From Candidatus Pacearchaeota archaeon (GTDB lineage: Archaea > Nanobdellota > Nanobdellia > Pacearchaeales > GW2011-AR1): DNA of 37,572 nucleotides. The number at the start of each line of letters is the position of its first letter. Positions within the stretch are counted from its first letter, which is position 1. Below, piece after piece: positions 1 through 8,446 of the stretch. A program made the position numbers and the translations under genes. The stretch is from contig JAGLOA010000007.1 in the NCBI GenBank assembly GCA_023139205.1, positions 1 to 37,572 on the forward strand. Direction: 5' to 3'. Under the pieces are notes generated by a model, which saw only the letters and a program-made list of their open reading frames with translations, was not told the origin of the DNA and searched no databases.

Positions 1-64
1 TTATAATTCCAATAACCATAAGCACCACAATAGATAGAATTATTAACTTTTTGTTTGTCATCAT
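1..64 (-). CDS. 5' end of a minus-strand gene running off the left edge; N-terminal signal/TM segment MMTNKKLIILSIVVLMVIGII
   Basis: Open reverse-complement frame from ATG at 64-62 to the window edge, with a typical hydrophobic signal. Confidence 0.5.
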   Translation of the reverse strand, partial: MMTNKKLIILSIVVLMVIGII

Positions 65-132
65 ATAATTATTGTTTAAGAGATTTATAATATTTTCTAC
101 TTGAAAGGCGGGCTGGTAATTTCATATAACAT

Positions 133-165
133 AAGATTATCAATAGTTTTATTATTGATAATCTT
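133..165. repeat. Perfect 13-bp inverted repeat with 7-nt spacer (AAGATTATCAATA-gttttat-TATTGATAATCTT)
   Basis: Read directly; lies ~50 nt upstream of the tyrosine recombinase gene. Confidence 0.85.
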
Positions 166-187
166 CAAATAGGGATAAAAACAATAG

Positions 188-200
188 TTTTATATAATTT
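188..200 (+). promoter_or_regulatory. TATA-box-like element (TTTTATATAATTT) for the recombinase gene
   Basis: AT-rich TATA-like sequence ~20-30 nt upstream of the ATG at 218, as expected for leaderless archaeal transcripts. Confidence 0.45.
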
Positions 201-217
201 AGGATTATTTAACCTTT

Positions 218-1021
218 ATGAAAGGTCTAATCGCAAAATTAAAGAGGGAATTGGAGATTAGAAACTCTTCAAAACAAACAGTTAAAGGATACATTTATTC
301 TGTTCAAAAATTCTTGGATTATTCTGAAAATCAAGGGCTAAATGAAAATTGTGTGAAAAATTATATTCAACAAATTCTGAAAAATAAAAATCCTTCAAGT
401 GTTAGAAAAGATTTATTTGCAATAAAATTCTTTTTTGAAAATGTTTTGAAACAAAAGCTATCTCTTCCTAATCCTAAGAAAAACAACACTTTGCCAGAAA
501 TCTTGACCATCGATGAAATTAGAAAATTAATTGAAAACACCTTTAATATCAAACATCAATTAATCATCAAAATCTTGTATGGTTGTGGTTTGCGTGTTTC
601 AGAAATTGTTAATCTAAAAAAAGAAGATGTAAACTTTAAAGAAGATTTGATAAAAATCAGATTGTCAAAGGGAAGAAAAGATAGATTTGTTAAAATTCCT
701 GCATCATTATTGGAAGATTTAAAGAGATATATTAGAATTGAAAATCCTAAGATCCTATTTCCATCCAATCGTGGAGGAAAATTAACAAAAGATACAATTC
801 AAAAGATTGTTCAAAATTCTGCAAAGAAAGCCAGAATAAAAAAAAGAGTATATCCTCATTTGCTTCGTCATTCATTTGCAACACATTTATTAGAAGTTGG
901 AACTGACTTGAGAATTATTCAAAAATTGCTTGGGCATTCTGACATTAAGACGACGCAAATTTATACACAGATTTCGCAAGCATTAATTAAAAATATAAAG
1001 TCTCCTTTGGATAATCTATAA
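218..1021 (+). CDS. xerA: Tyrosine recombinase, XerA/XerC/D family
   Basis: 267 aa with a SAM-like N-terminal core-binding domain; catalytic motifs GCGLRVSEIVNLK, HLLRHSFATHLLEVGTDLRIIQKLLGHSDIKTTQIYT. Confidence 0.93.
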   Translation: MKGLIAKLKRELEIRNSSKQTVKGYIYSVQKFLDYSENQGLNENCVKNYIQQILKNKNPSSVRKDLFAIKFFFENVLKQKLSLPNPKKNNTLPEILTIDEIRKLIENTFNIKHQLIIKILYGCGLRVSEIVNLKKEDVNFKEDLIKIRLSKGRKDRFVKIPASLLEDLKRYIRIENPKILFPSNRGGKLTKDTIQKIVQNSAKKARIKKRVYPHLLRHSFATHLLEVGTDLRIIQKLLGHSDIKTTQIYTQISQALIKNIKSPLDNL

Positions 1022-1022
1022 A

Positions 1023-1448
1023 ATGATATACACAAATTCTGACGGAGGTGCTCGCGGAAATCCTGGACCAGGAGCAATAGGAGTTATAGTTAGAAAAGAT
1101 GGGGAGATTCTTACAAGATATGGTGCAAAAATTGGAAATAATGTTACAAACAATATTGCAGAATATGAAGGTTTGATAAAAGCATTGGAGTTGGCTTCAA
1201 ATTATACTAAAGATGAATTAACATGCATTCTTGATTCTGAATTAGTTGTTAAACAACTCTTAGGAGAATATAGAGTAAGAAATCCAAAATTGCTTGAGCT
1301 GTTTTTAAAAGTTCAAAAACTTCAGGAAAATTTTAATAAAATAATTTACAAACATGTTAGAAGAGAAGATCCATTTCAGCAAATTGCTGATGAATTATTA
1401 AATGATGAATTAGATAAGGCAGGACATAAAAAGTATTACAGGAAATAA
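1023..1448 (+). CDS. rnhA: Ribonuclease HI family protein
   Basis: IYTNSDGGARGNPGPGAIGVIV, AEYEGLIKALE, LDSELVVKQL; conserved D-E-D pattern. Confidence 0.9.
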   Translation: MIYTNSDGGARGNPGPGAIGVIVRKDGEILTRYGAKIGNNVTNNIAEYEGLIKALELASNYTKDELTCILDSELVVKQLLGEYRVRNPKLLELFLKVQKLQENFNKIIYKHVRREDPFQQIADELLNDELDKAGHKKYYRK

Positions 1449-1457
1449 ATTATTTTA

Positions 1458-1688
1458 TCAAGACAAAAATCCAAGTAATTTATAGATTAATATTGCAGGC
1501 CAAACAAGAGCCTTTAAAATTCCTAAAACTCCTCCCCAAAATGAAGTTGCAGTCTGAAGATAATAAATTGCTGCTCCGATTAAACCAAAAAAATAAATTC
1601 CTCCCCCACAAGCGCCACAATGTGAGCAATTTAATTTATTTTTTTTACCACGTTTAAATAAATCTTTTTTTAAATTCCTCTTTTTCAT
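1458..1688 (-). CDS. Small membrane protein with CxxCGACGGG cysteine/glycine motif
   Basis: 76 aa, basic N-terminus, Cys cluster and hydrophobic C-terminus; own ATG; sits between + strand genes. Confidence 0.55.
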   Translation of the reverse strand: MKKRNLKKDLFKRGKKNKLNCSHCGACGGGIYFFGLIGAAIYYLQTATSFWGGVLGILKALVWPAILIYKLLGFLS

Positions 1689-1760
1689 TATTCTTCTAGG
1701 AAGATTACCTTAATAAACTTTACGAAGTTAAATATATAAATAAAAATTCTATTTAATTAT

Positions 1761-3248
1761 ATGGAAAAGTTTTTTTGGGCAGATGAAATTGCTGACAGAA
1801 TAATTAGGGAAAAAGGTAAGAAAAAAGAATATATTTGTGCTTCAGGAATTACTCCTTCTGGAAAAGTTCATATTGGGAATTTTAGAGAAGTTATAACAAC
1901 TGATTTAGTTGTAAAAGCTTTAAAAGAGAAAGGAAAAAAAGTAAAGTTTATTTATTCCTGGGATGATTTTGACAGATTTAGAAAAGTTCCTGCAGGAATA
2001 GATAAAGAGTATGAAAAATATATTGGGATGCCCATAAGTGATATTCCTTCTCCTTTTGATAAAAAGAAAAGTTATGCAGAATATTTTGAAAAAGAATTTG
2101 AAAATTCTCTTGAAAAAGTTGGGATAAAACCTAATTTTATTCGGCAGAGTATTATGAATAAAAAATGCAAATATGCTTCTTTAATAAAATTAGCTATAGA
2201 AAAAAAAGAAACAATAATTAAAATCCTGAACAAATATAGAAAAGAACCTCTGGTAAAAGACTGGATGCCTGTAATGATTTATTGTGAAAAGTGTAAAAAA
2301 GATTCCGCAAAAATAATTAAGGTTGAAGGAGATGAAATTGAATATGAATGTAAATGTGGATATAAAGGGAAAGTAGATTTTAGCAAAAAAGGTGTAGTAA
2401 GTGTAAGGTGGAGAGTTGACTGGCCAATGAGATGGTTTTATGAGAAAGTTGATTTTGAACCTGGAGGAATTGACCATAGTGTTTATGGGGGGTCTTTAAC
2501 AACTTCAAAAGAAATTGTAAAAGAAATTTTTAGAGGAGAACCTCCAATTTATCAGTTTTATGACTGGATTGGGATAAAAGGGGGGAAAGAATTTTCAAGT
2601 TCAAAAGGAAATGCTCTTACTTTAGATGATGTTGAAGAAATTTATGAACCAGAAGTTTTAAGATATATTTTTGTAGGAACAAAACCTAAAACAGGATTTC
2701 AAATTAGTTTTGATAATGATGTGATAAAAATTTATGAAGATTATGATGCTCTTGAAAAAAAATATTATGAAGGTAAAGCAAATCCCAGAGAAAAAAGAAT
2801 TTATGAATTGTCTCAAATAAAATTAAGCAATAAAAAACCTGAGAAAATAAGTTTCAGACATCTTATCTCATTTGTTCAAACAGGAAAAATAAATGAATTA
2901 AACAAAGATTCAAAAAAAAGAGCTGAAAAAGTTAAAAATTGGCTGAAAAAATATGCTGGGGAGGATATGAAATTTGAAGTTCAAAAAAAAGTTTCAGTTA
3001 AATTAAATAAAAAAGAAAAAGAGGCGTTAATAGAATTAAGGAAAATTTTAGAAAAAAAAGATTATAATGAGAAAGAATTATTTAATGAATTTTATGAAAT
3101 ATGTAAAAAAGTTGATATTAAAAATATAGAATTTTTTGATGCAACATATAGGGTTCTTATAAACAAAAAGAAAGGTCCGAGATTAGCAAGTTTAATTTTA
3201 AATGTTGGAAAAGATAAAATTATTAAATTATTAAATCAAATAAAATAA
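1761..3248 (+). CDS. lysS: Class I lysyl-tRNA synthetase
   Basis: ASGITPSGKVHIGNFREVITTDLV (HIGH-type), GGKEFSSSKGNALTLDD (KMSKS-type), Zn-binding CEKCKKDSAKIIKVEGDEIEYECKCGYKG. Confidence 0.93.
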   Translation: MEKFFWADEIADRIIREKGKKKEYICASGITPSGKVHIGNFREVITTDLVVKALKEKGKKVKFIYSWDDFDRFRKVPAGIDKEYEKYIGMPISDIPSPFDKKKSYAEYFEKEFENSLEKVGIKPNFIRQSIMNKKCKYASLIKLAIEKKETIIKILNKYRKEPLVKDWMPVMIYCEKCKKDSAKIIKVEGDEIEYECKCGYKGKVDFSKKGVVSVRWRVDWPMRWFYEKVDFEPGGIDHSVYGGSLTTSKEIVKEIFRGEPPIYQFYDWIGIKGGKEFSSSKGNALTLDDVEEIYEPEVLRYIFVGTKPKTGFQISFDNDVIKIYEDYDALEKKYYEGKANPREKRIYELSQIKLSNKKPEKISFRHLISFVQTGKINELNKDSKKRAEKVKNWLKKYAGEDMKFEVQKKVSVKLNKKEKEALIELRKILEKKDYNEKELFNEFYEICKKVDIKNIEFFDATYRVLINKKKGPRLASLILNVGKDKIIKLLNQIK

Positions 3249-3249
3249 G

Positions 3250-3435
3250 ATGACATTAATTGTAAAGAGCAATATTAAAAAAGTTGTGAAAGAACTTGAT
3301 AAAGAAGATGCTGTTTCAAGTGTTGCAGAGGAAGTTGGCATAGCTTTAGAAAGAAAAGTTGAAGAAATTTTAAGAGATGCAATTTTTCGTGCAAAAGAAA
3401 ACAAAAGAAGGACTTTACAGGCCAGAGATTTATAA
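3250..3435 (+). CDS. Archaeal histone-fold protein lacking the third helix
   Basis: 61 aa; IKKVVKELDKEDAVSSVAEEVGIALERKVEEILRDAIFRAKENKRRTLQARDL aligns with alpha1-loop1-alpha2-loop2 of archaeal histones, then stops. Confidence 0.75.
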   Translation: MTLIVKSNIKKVVKELDKEDAVSSVAEEVGIALERKVEEILRDAIFRAKENKRRTLQARDL

Positions 3436-3488
3436 AAATAATTTGAATTTAATTCAAAAAAGAATAGAATGGAGAAGGGGGTATAAAA

Positions 3489-4553
3489 ATGAAAGGAACA
3501 ATATTAATTATAGGATTACTTATGGTAAGTGTTTTTGCTGGGATGTTTGTTTTTGCTGAAACAGAAAATGTTGTAAGCAGTTCTGATGGTGCGGGAAATG
3601 GTTCAGTTGTATCTGCAAGTAGTGGAGCAGGAGGCTCTGCGATATCTGTAAGTAGTGTTACCAGTGCAACAGATGATTCAGCTATTGATGCTTCAGAAAT
3701 AGAAACAACTGAGATTGAAACAGAAGAAGTAGAAGAATTATTAGAAGAAGTTGAAGCTGTCCCAGGATTTAAGAGAGTTGGATTTGCAAAAACTTGGAGA
3801 GGTCAGGGATGGATAAGTAATGATGATGAAGGTCATCTTGTAAGTGGTTTTTGGGCAAGTCAAAGATTTGCAAAAATAAATACTGCAGATAATGAAGTTG
3901 AAGCAGTTAAAACTATAAGAGCTTTTGGAAGATTAAGAATTGCAGGAGCTGGTGTTTATAGACTTATCAGAGCTCCAACAACTGAGGAAATAGAAAGTGC
4001 AACTAGTGTAAGTTTCTATGTTATTCCTATGAACAAAAAAGTGTATGCAGAAGAAAGTGAATTAGCAAGAGATTCTGTTGGAAAACTTGTTTTAACAAGA
4101 AGAGAAGCATTAAAAGGATTAACAATCTGGGATGGAACTCTTAATTTTGAAAGTGGAAATCTTCAAGGTTCATGGGATGTTGAACTTGGAACAGATGTGT
4201 ATGTTGTCAGACCAGCTCAAATAAAGAAAATCAAAGCAGTGATAGGAAAAATTAGATCTGCAAGAGTAAGAATAAATGAAGCTATTACTGTAGAACCTCA
4301 GGAAATTTCTGAGACTGGAGAAGAAACTTCTGATGCTGGGATAGAGATTCAAATAAAACCAATAGAGATAAAAAGACATAAAATTTTTGGTTTTATTCCA
4401 ACAAACAGAAAAGTCTTAGAAGTTGAGATAACAGATGGAGACAGAACTTACAGAAGAAAAATCAAAGCTAATAAGATGAAGAAAATAAGAGATTATGCGA
4501 TTAGTGTAGGCTCTTTAGAAGATGAAGACAATATTGAAATTAGCATAGAGTAA
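3489..4553 (+). CDS. Secreted protein of unknown function with Ser/acidic-rich linker
   Basis: 354 aa with signal peptide (MKGTILIIGLLMVSVFAGMFVFA) and low-complexity S/G/E region before a folded C-terminal part. Confidence 0.8.
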   Translation: MKGTILIIGLLMVSVFAGMFVFAETENVVSSSDGAGNGSVVSASSGAGGSAISVSSVTSATDDSAIDASEIETTEIETEEVEELLEEVEAVPGFKRVGFAKTWRGQGWISNDDEGHLVSGFWASQRFAKINTADNEVEAVKTIRAFGRLRIAGAGVYRLIRAPTTEEIESATSVSFYVIPMNKKVYAEESELARDSVGKLVLTRREALKGLTIWDGTLNFESGNLQGSWDVELGTDVYVVRPAQIKKIKAVIGKIRSARVRINEAITVEPQEISETGEETSDAGIEIQIKPIEIKRHKIFGFIPTNRKVLEVEITDGDRTYRRKIKANKMKKIRDYAISVGSLEDEDNIEISIE

Positions 4554-4601
4554 AAACAATTTTTTTATTTTTTATTTTTTTTAAATTTTTTGTGGGGGGG
4601 A
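4378..4601 (+). repeat. Left copy of ~225-bp direct repeat (3' end of the 354-aa gene plus T/G tract)
   Basis: Aligns by eye to 11528-11757, including the shared T-rich then G7 tail after the stop codon. Confidence 0.85.
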
Positions 4602-4699
4602 GATTAATTTTTCTGAAAGAAGAAAATCTTAGATTGTTAAGAAGGTATTTAAAACCAAGAATAATCTAGACCATTTAATTGACAAGATTGCAAGGAGTT

Positions 4700-5290
4700 T
4701 TATTTTTTCTCTTCTTTTGAATTAATTTTTTTAAGAACCTCTTTCCAAGATTTTATTCTTTGGATATTTTCTGGTAATCCTTCATTAACTTGATTCCAAG
4801 GATAGTCAAATAAAAGGACAGGAATATTATTCCTTGAGCATTCAAATGCATGTGCGAGATTATCCTCGATTAGTATATCAATGCTATTCTCCAAACAAAT
4901 TTCTGCTTTTGATTTTAGCTTATTAAAATAATCTTTAGATATGAAAAAAACAGATTTTATTTCTGGGAAATTCTTTTTTATCCATTCAGTTGTTGTAAAT
5001 TCAATTTTTTTTGGTCTTGCAGTTATTACGACCAAATCATGATTTTCGTTTAATTTTTTAACTATTTCTTTTGCTCCATCCAATGGAGAAATTTCTTTTG
5101 AAAAATTGCTCTTGTCAAATTCTATAACTCTTTTTATTGCTAATTCTTCAGGAATACCTAAAATTTCAGAAAGAGCATAAGTAAAAAGATTGTGGAAATT
5201 TAAATTTGTCTTATGTTTCCTGTTATGAAATTCTATAAATTTCTCCGTCCCGTTAGCTAAAACATCATCTAAATCAAGTCCGATTCTCAT
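4700..5290 (-). CDS. HAD-superfamily 5'(3')-deoxyribonucleotidase-like (NT5C-like) protein
   Basis: MRIGLDLDDVLANGTEKF (DxDxV/T), VVITARPKK (motif II T), ILIEDNLAHA (motif IV). Confidence 0.8.
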   Translation of the reverse strand: MRIGLDLDDVLANGTEKFIEFHNRKHKTNLNFHNLFTYALSEILGIPEELAIKRVIEFDKSNFSKEISPLDGAKEIVKKLNENHDLVVITARPKKIEFTTTEWIKKNFPEIKSVFFISKDYFNKLKSKAEICLENSIDILIEDNLAHAFECSRNNIPVLLFDYPWNQVNEGLPENIQRIKSWKEVLKKINSKEEKK

Positions 5291-5317
5291 TTAAATTTTA
5301 AAAAATAATTAATATAT

Positions 5318-5773
5318 TTAAATCTTCTTTAAAACTTCTTTCACACTATCTGTAACTTTTTCAAAAGCTTCATGACCTTCATTTGCCCAATAATGTTCAT
5401 CGTGTTCAGTTAATTTAATTTCTCCTTTTTCTTCCACATTTATTAAAAAATTAAATTGCCTTGCAGATTTTCCACTTCCAGATAAATAATCAAAAGTTCC
5501 GAGATATTTTTTTATTTGTTTTAAGTCAAGATTAGTTTCTTCTTTAACTTCTCTTATTAAAGCTTCAAAAAGTTCTTCTCCTTCTTCCATATTCCCGCTT
5601 GGGAGTTCATTAATCCCCCCCATGAAATCCTCAGCAGGTCTTTTTAATAATAAAACTTGGTCTTTATCTTGAATTACTGCTCCGACAACAAATTTTTCTA
5701 TTTTATCCTTCTTAGCTTTTTCTAAAAGACTTCTTAAAAAAATAATTTGTTCCTCCTTATTCATATTTTCCAT
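5318..5773 (-). CDS. NUDIX hydrolase
   Basis: Nudix box GNMEEGEELFEALIREVKEETNL. Confidence 0.9.
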   Translation of the reverse strand: MENMNKEEQIIFLRSLLEKAKKDKIEKFVVGAVIQDKDQVLLLKRPAEDFMGGINELPSGNMEEGEELFEALIREVKEETNLDLKQIKKYLGTFDYLSGSGKSARQFNFLINVEEKGEIKLTEHDEHYWANEGHEAFEKVTDSVKEVLKKI

Positions 5774-7034
5774 TTCTTAATACCTCCTTACATTTTTGTG
5801 AATAGTAATTTGTGACTTTTTTGAATGCTTTTAGATATAAATTCACTAATTTCAAATCCTCTTTTTTATGCCATACCGGCAATTTAAGAGAATTGCTATG
5901 GAATTTTTCGGCATTTGGAAAATCTCCTTTTTTATAATTTAATTTTCCAGAATAATTTGAAAATAAATCTGAAGGATTTTGAAATAATTCATGTAAATTT
6001 AAAGGTCTTGTTGAACCAGGTCTATCTAATTCTATGCACCCTTCAGCTATCAATGCTTCATAAAATTTTTCAATAGGCAATCCGCCTAACTCCGATGAAT
6101 TATATTGCATCATAAAGGCATACCATGTTGGATTAGATTTTTTAGAGATTTTTGGAATTTTAATTCCTGGCAAATTTTTTAAACCATTGATTAATTTTTC
6201 TGCAATTATTTTTCTATTTTTTATTACATCTTTCATTTTGTCAAATTGTTCATTTGCAATTGCGGCTGCAAGAGGATGAATTCTAAGTTTCAATCCCATA
6301 CCGGTTACTGAAAATTTTGGAAGAGAGTAGTTTTTAGGAATTTCTGTCTTGCATCTTTTATTATAATGTCCAAATAAAAGCGATTTATAATAAAATTTGT
6401 CTAAATTGGTCATAAAGATACCCCCCTCGCCACCAGTCAAGGTTTTTTGTCCCTGTAAACTATATGCAGACATATCTCCGAATGTTCCAACTAATTTTCC
6501 TTCAAATTTTGCAAAATGGGCATGGGAACAATCTTCAAGAAGAAGCAAATTATTTCCTTTTGCAATTTTACAAATTTCATTCATCTCACAAGGATTCCCC
6601 CACATATGCGTTACAATGATGGCTTTAGTTTTAGAAGTTATTTTTTTCTTAATTTCTTCTGGATTTATATTTCCACTATCTAAACAATCTGCAAGAACAG
6701 GAACAGCACCAGTAAAAAAGATTGGAGAAATTGTTGCATGAAAAGTATAAGCCGGGCAAATAATTTCGTCCCCTTTCCCTAATCCTGCTGCAATAAACAT
6801 AGCATGTATTGCAGAAGTTCCAGAATTAAATAAAACCGAATGTTTTAACTTATGGTATTTTGAAAATCTATTTTCTAATTTTTCAATAATTCCGGACTTA
6901 TCATAGATGGAAATACTTTCATGTAACTGTTTCAAAACAGCTTTTTCAGTTTTTTCAGTTATTTCTGCCCAAACAAAATGTGGCCCAGGAACATTGATTG
7001 TTTTTTCCCCACCATTAATTGCTAATTCATTCAC
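5757..7034 (-). CDS. DegT/DnrJ/EryC1/StrS-family PLP aminotransferase
   Basis: LFNSGTSAIHAMFIAAGLGKGDEIICPAYTFHATISPI; PLP-Lys region SAYSLQGQKTLTGGEGG. GTG at 7034 after a GGGGGGTG-rich leader gives VNELAINGGEK; the track ORF extends to 7070. Confidence 0.92.
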   Translation of the reverse strand: MNELAINGGEKTINVPGPHFVWAEITEKTEKAVLKQLHESISIYDKSGIIEKLENRFSKYHKLKHSVLFNSGTSAIHAMFIAAGLGKGDEIICPAYTFHATISPIFFTGAVPVLADCLDSGNINPEEIKKKITSKTKAIIVTHMWGNPCEMNEICKIAKGNNLLLLEDCSHAHFAKFEGKLVGTFGDMSAYSLQGQKTLTGGEGGIFMTNLDKFYYKSLLFGHYNKRCKTEIPKNYSLPKFSVTGMGLKLRIHPLAAAIANEQFDKMKDVIKNRKIIAEKLINGLKNLPGIKIPKISKKSNPTWYAFMMQYNSSELGGLPIEKFYEALIAEGCIELDRPGSTRPLNLHELFQNPSDLFSNYSGKLNYKKGDFPNAEKFHSNSLKLPVWHKKEDLKLVNLYLKAFKKVTNYYSQKCKEVLRNGKYE

Positions 7035-7960
7035 TTTAAACACCCCCCATAATTTATACAGTTTAAACATTTGCAGTCTTCTCCAAGTAAACTAAAACTC
7101 AAAATAATTTTATTTATTAGTGCCTCTTCATTTCTTCCTTTAACATCCTCCAAAATATCTATTTCTCTTAAAATTGACCTACAAGGTTTTATTTTTCCTT
7201 CAGGAGTTATAAATAAATCGTTATATTGTTTGCATTCTGCGGAGGGGTCGTTACTTCCTTCGGCAAATGCACAAAAGATTTTACCCAAAATAATTTTAGT
7301 TTTATCGTTTTTAAGAACTTTTTTTCTGTTATCACTTGAAACTTTTTTAAAACCTAAATCTAATAAAATTTTTTCAAGTTTTTCTAAAGAGAAAAATCCT
7401 TCAGCTTCTTTTGGATATAATTCTAAAAATTTTATTGAAGCATTTAATTTGTTGGCAAGTTCTATGTATTCCCTTATTTTTGCTTTAGAAGTGTTAATAC
7501 CTTCAATTAATGTAGCATTTAATCTAATTTCCACATTAGGAAATTTTTCTTTAAATAAAAATAAATTATTTTTTACTTTCTCATAAGTATTTGTTCTTCT
7601 AACAAGATTTTCATATTTAATTTTATCTAAAACATGTAATGAAATATTTATCCTTTTCAAATAATTACCAATTTCTATTCTTTCTTTTAATAAAAATCCA
7701 TTTGTTGTTAAGACTATTTTTGCACCTTTTTGACTAAGTTTTTTTGCAATTTCAACTATATCTTTTCTAAATAATGGTTCTCCACCACTAAGAGTAGTTG
7801 TATCTAAATTCAATCTCTTTTTACCAATTGAAAACAAATACCCATAATCACTTTCATCAAAATTATCTTTTTGTTTAGTTTGTAATCCTTCTTTGTGACA
7901 AAAAGTGCAGTCATAATTACATCCTTGTGTAACAATAAGTCTTAATTCCCTTCCAGTCAT
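7031..7960 (-). CDS. Radical SAM protein, MoaA-like with Cys-rich C-terminus
   Basis: TQGCNYDCTFCHKEG (CX3CX2C), TTLSGGEPLFRKDI, C-terminal cysteines (IKPCRSI, EDCKCLNCINYGGC). Confidence 0.9.
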   Translation of the reverse strand: MTGRELRLIVTQGCNYDCTFCHKEGLQTKQKDNFDESDYGYLFSIGKKRLNLDTTTLSGGEPLFRKDIVEIAKKLSQKGAKIVLTTNGFLLKERIEIGNYLKRINISLHVLDKIKYENLVRRTNTYEKVKNNLFLFKEKFPNVEIRLNATLIEGINTSKAKIREYIELANKLNASIKFLELYPKEAEGFFSLEKLEKILLDLGFKKVSSDNRKKVLKNDKTKIILGKIFCAFAEGSNDPSAECKQYNDLFITPEGKIKPCRSILREIDILEDVKGRNEEALINKIILSFSLLGEDCKCLNCINYGGCLK

Positions 7961-8364
7961 ATTAAATATTCCCTCCAGATTGAAGTGTGTAAATTGTATT
8001 CCTCTTTTCCATCTGAACTATGAATAACATCTCTAATAAAATCTGGATGCTCTGGTACAATAGAATCATATCTTTTTCTAATTTCTTTTTTTGTTCTTAG
8101 GAAAGATTCTAAATTTCCACTATATGTCGCGATAATTGCAGGTCTATTTGAATGGTCTAAAACCATTGGGTGATAAAAAGGTTTAGAACTATGCTTTTCA
8201 TACTGCTTTGAAATTAACTCAAGAGGAACATTTTCAATTTTACTCAAACAATTTCTTTTTCCGATTACATCTAAATCCCGAAATATATCTTCTGCGTATG
8301 GAATACCCCATGAAAATACCATTACAAAAATGTCTTCAATTTCTCGTTCTACATTTATTTTCAT
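7957..8364 (-). CDS. Divergent nucleoside diphosphate kinase-like protein
   Basis: QYEKHSSKPFYHPMV and RDVIHSSDGKEEYNLHTSIW match the NDK patterns Y-x-E-H-x-x-K-P-F-F/Y and N-V-I-H-G-S-D; the N-terminal KPDG segment is replaced by FSWGIP. Confidence 0.6.
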   Translation of the reverse strand: MKINVEREIEDIFVMVFSWGIPYAEDIFRDLDVIGKRNCLSKIENVPLELISKQYEKHSSKPFYHPMVLDHSNRPAIIATYSGNLESFLRTKKEIRKRYDSIVPEHPDFIRDVIHSSDGKEEYNLHTSIWREYLI

Positions 8365-8382
8365 AAATAATTTAGTTAAATT

Positions 8383-8394
8383 GTTTATTTAAAC
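8383..8394. promoter_or_regulatory. GTTTATTTAAAC near-palindrome upstream of the 8364 operon; TATA and/or operator
   Basis: GTTTA-TT-TAAAC ~20-30 nt upstream of the start at 8364; related to motifs at 11207, 11230 and 11242. Confidence 0.4.
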
Positions 8395-8446
8395 ATAGTT
8401 TAACAGATAACTTAAAATAATTAAAAATATTTAACAAACAAGTAAA

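Noticed and set aside
218-1021. XerA as the integrase of the 4.7-11.2 kb island
   Set aside because: It lies outside the repeat-bounded interval, next to housekeeping genes, and looks like the chromosomal XerA; no direct link visible.
3377-3559. 60-aa ORF overlapping the histone 3' end, considered as a frameshifted alpha3
   Set aside because: Sequence after the overlap (PEIYKNNLNLIQKRIEW) does not resemble histone alpha3, so no frameshift repair was inferred.
6397-6741. Plus-strand ORF opposite the DegT aminotransferase gene
   Set aside because: Antisense to a clear conserved CDS; composition is a reverse-complement shadow with no recognisable motif.
7071-7586. 171-aa plus-strand ORF opposite the radical SAM gene
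   Set aside because: Antisense shadow of a strongly supported CDS; Ser/Leu/Phe-rich with no domain signal.
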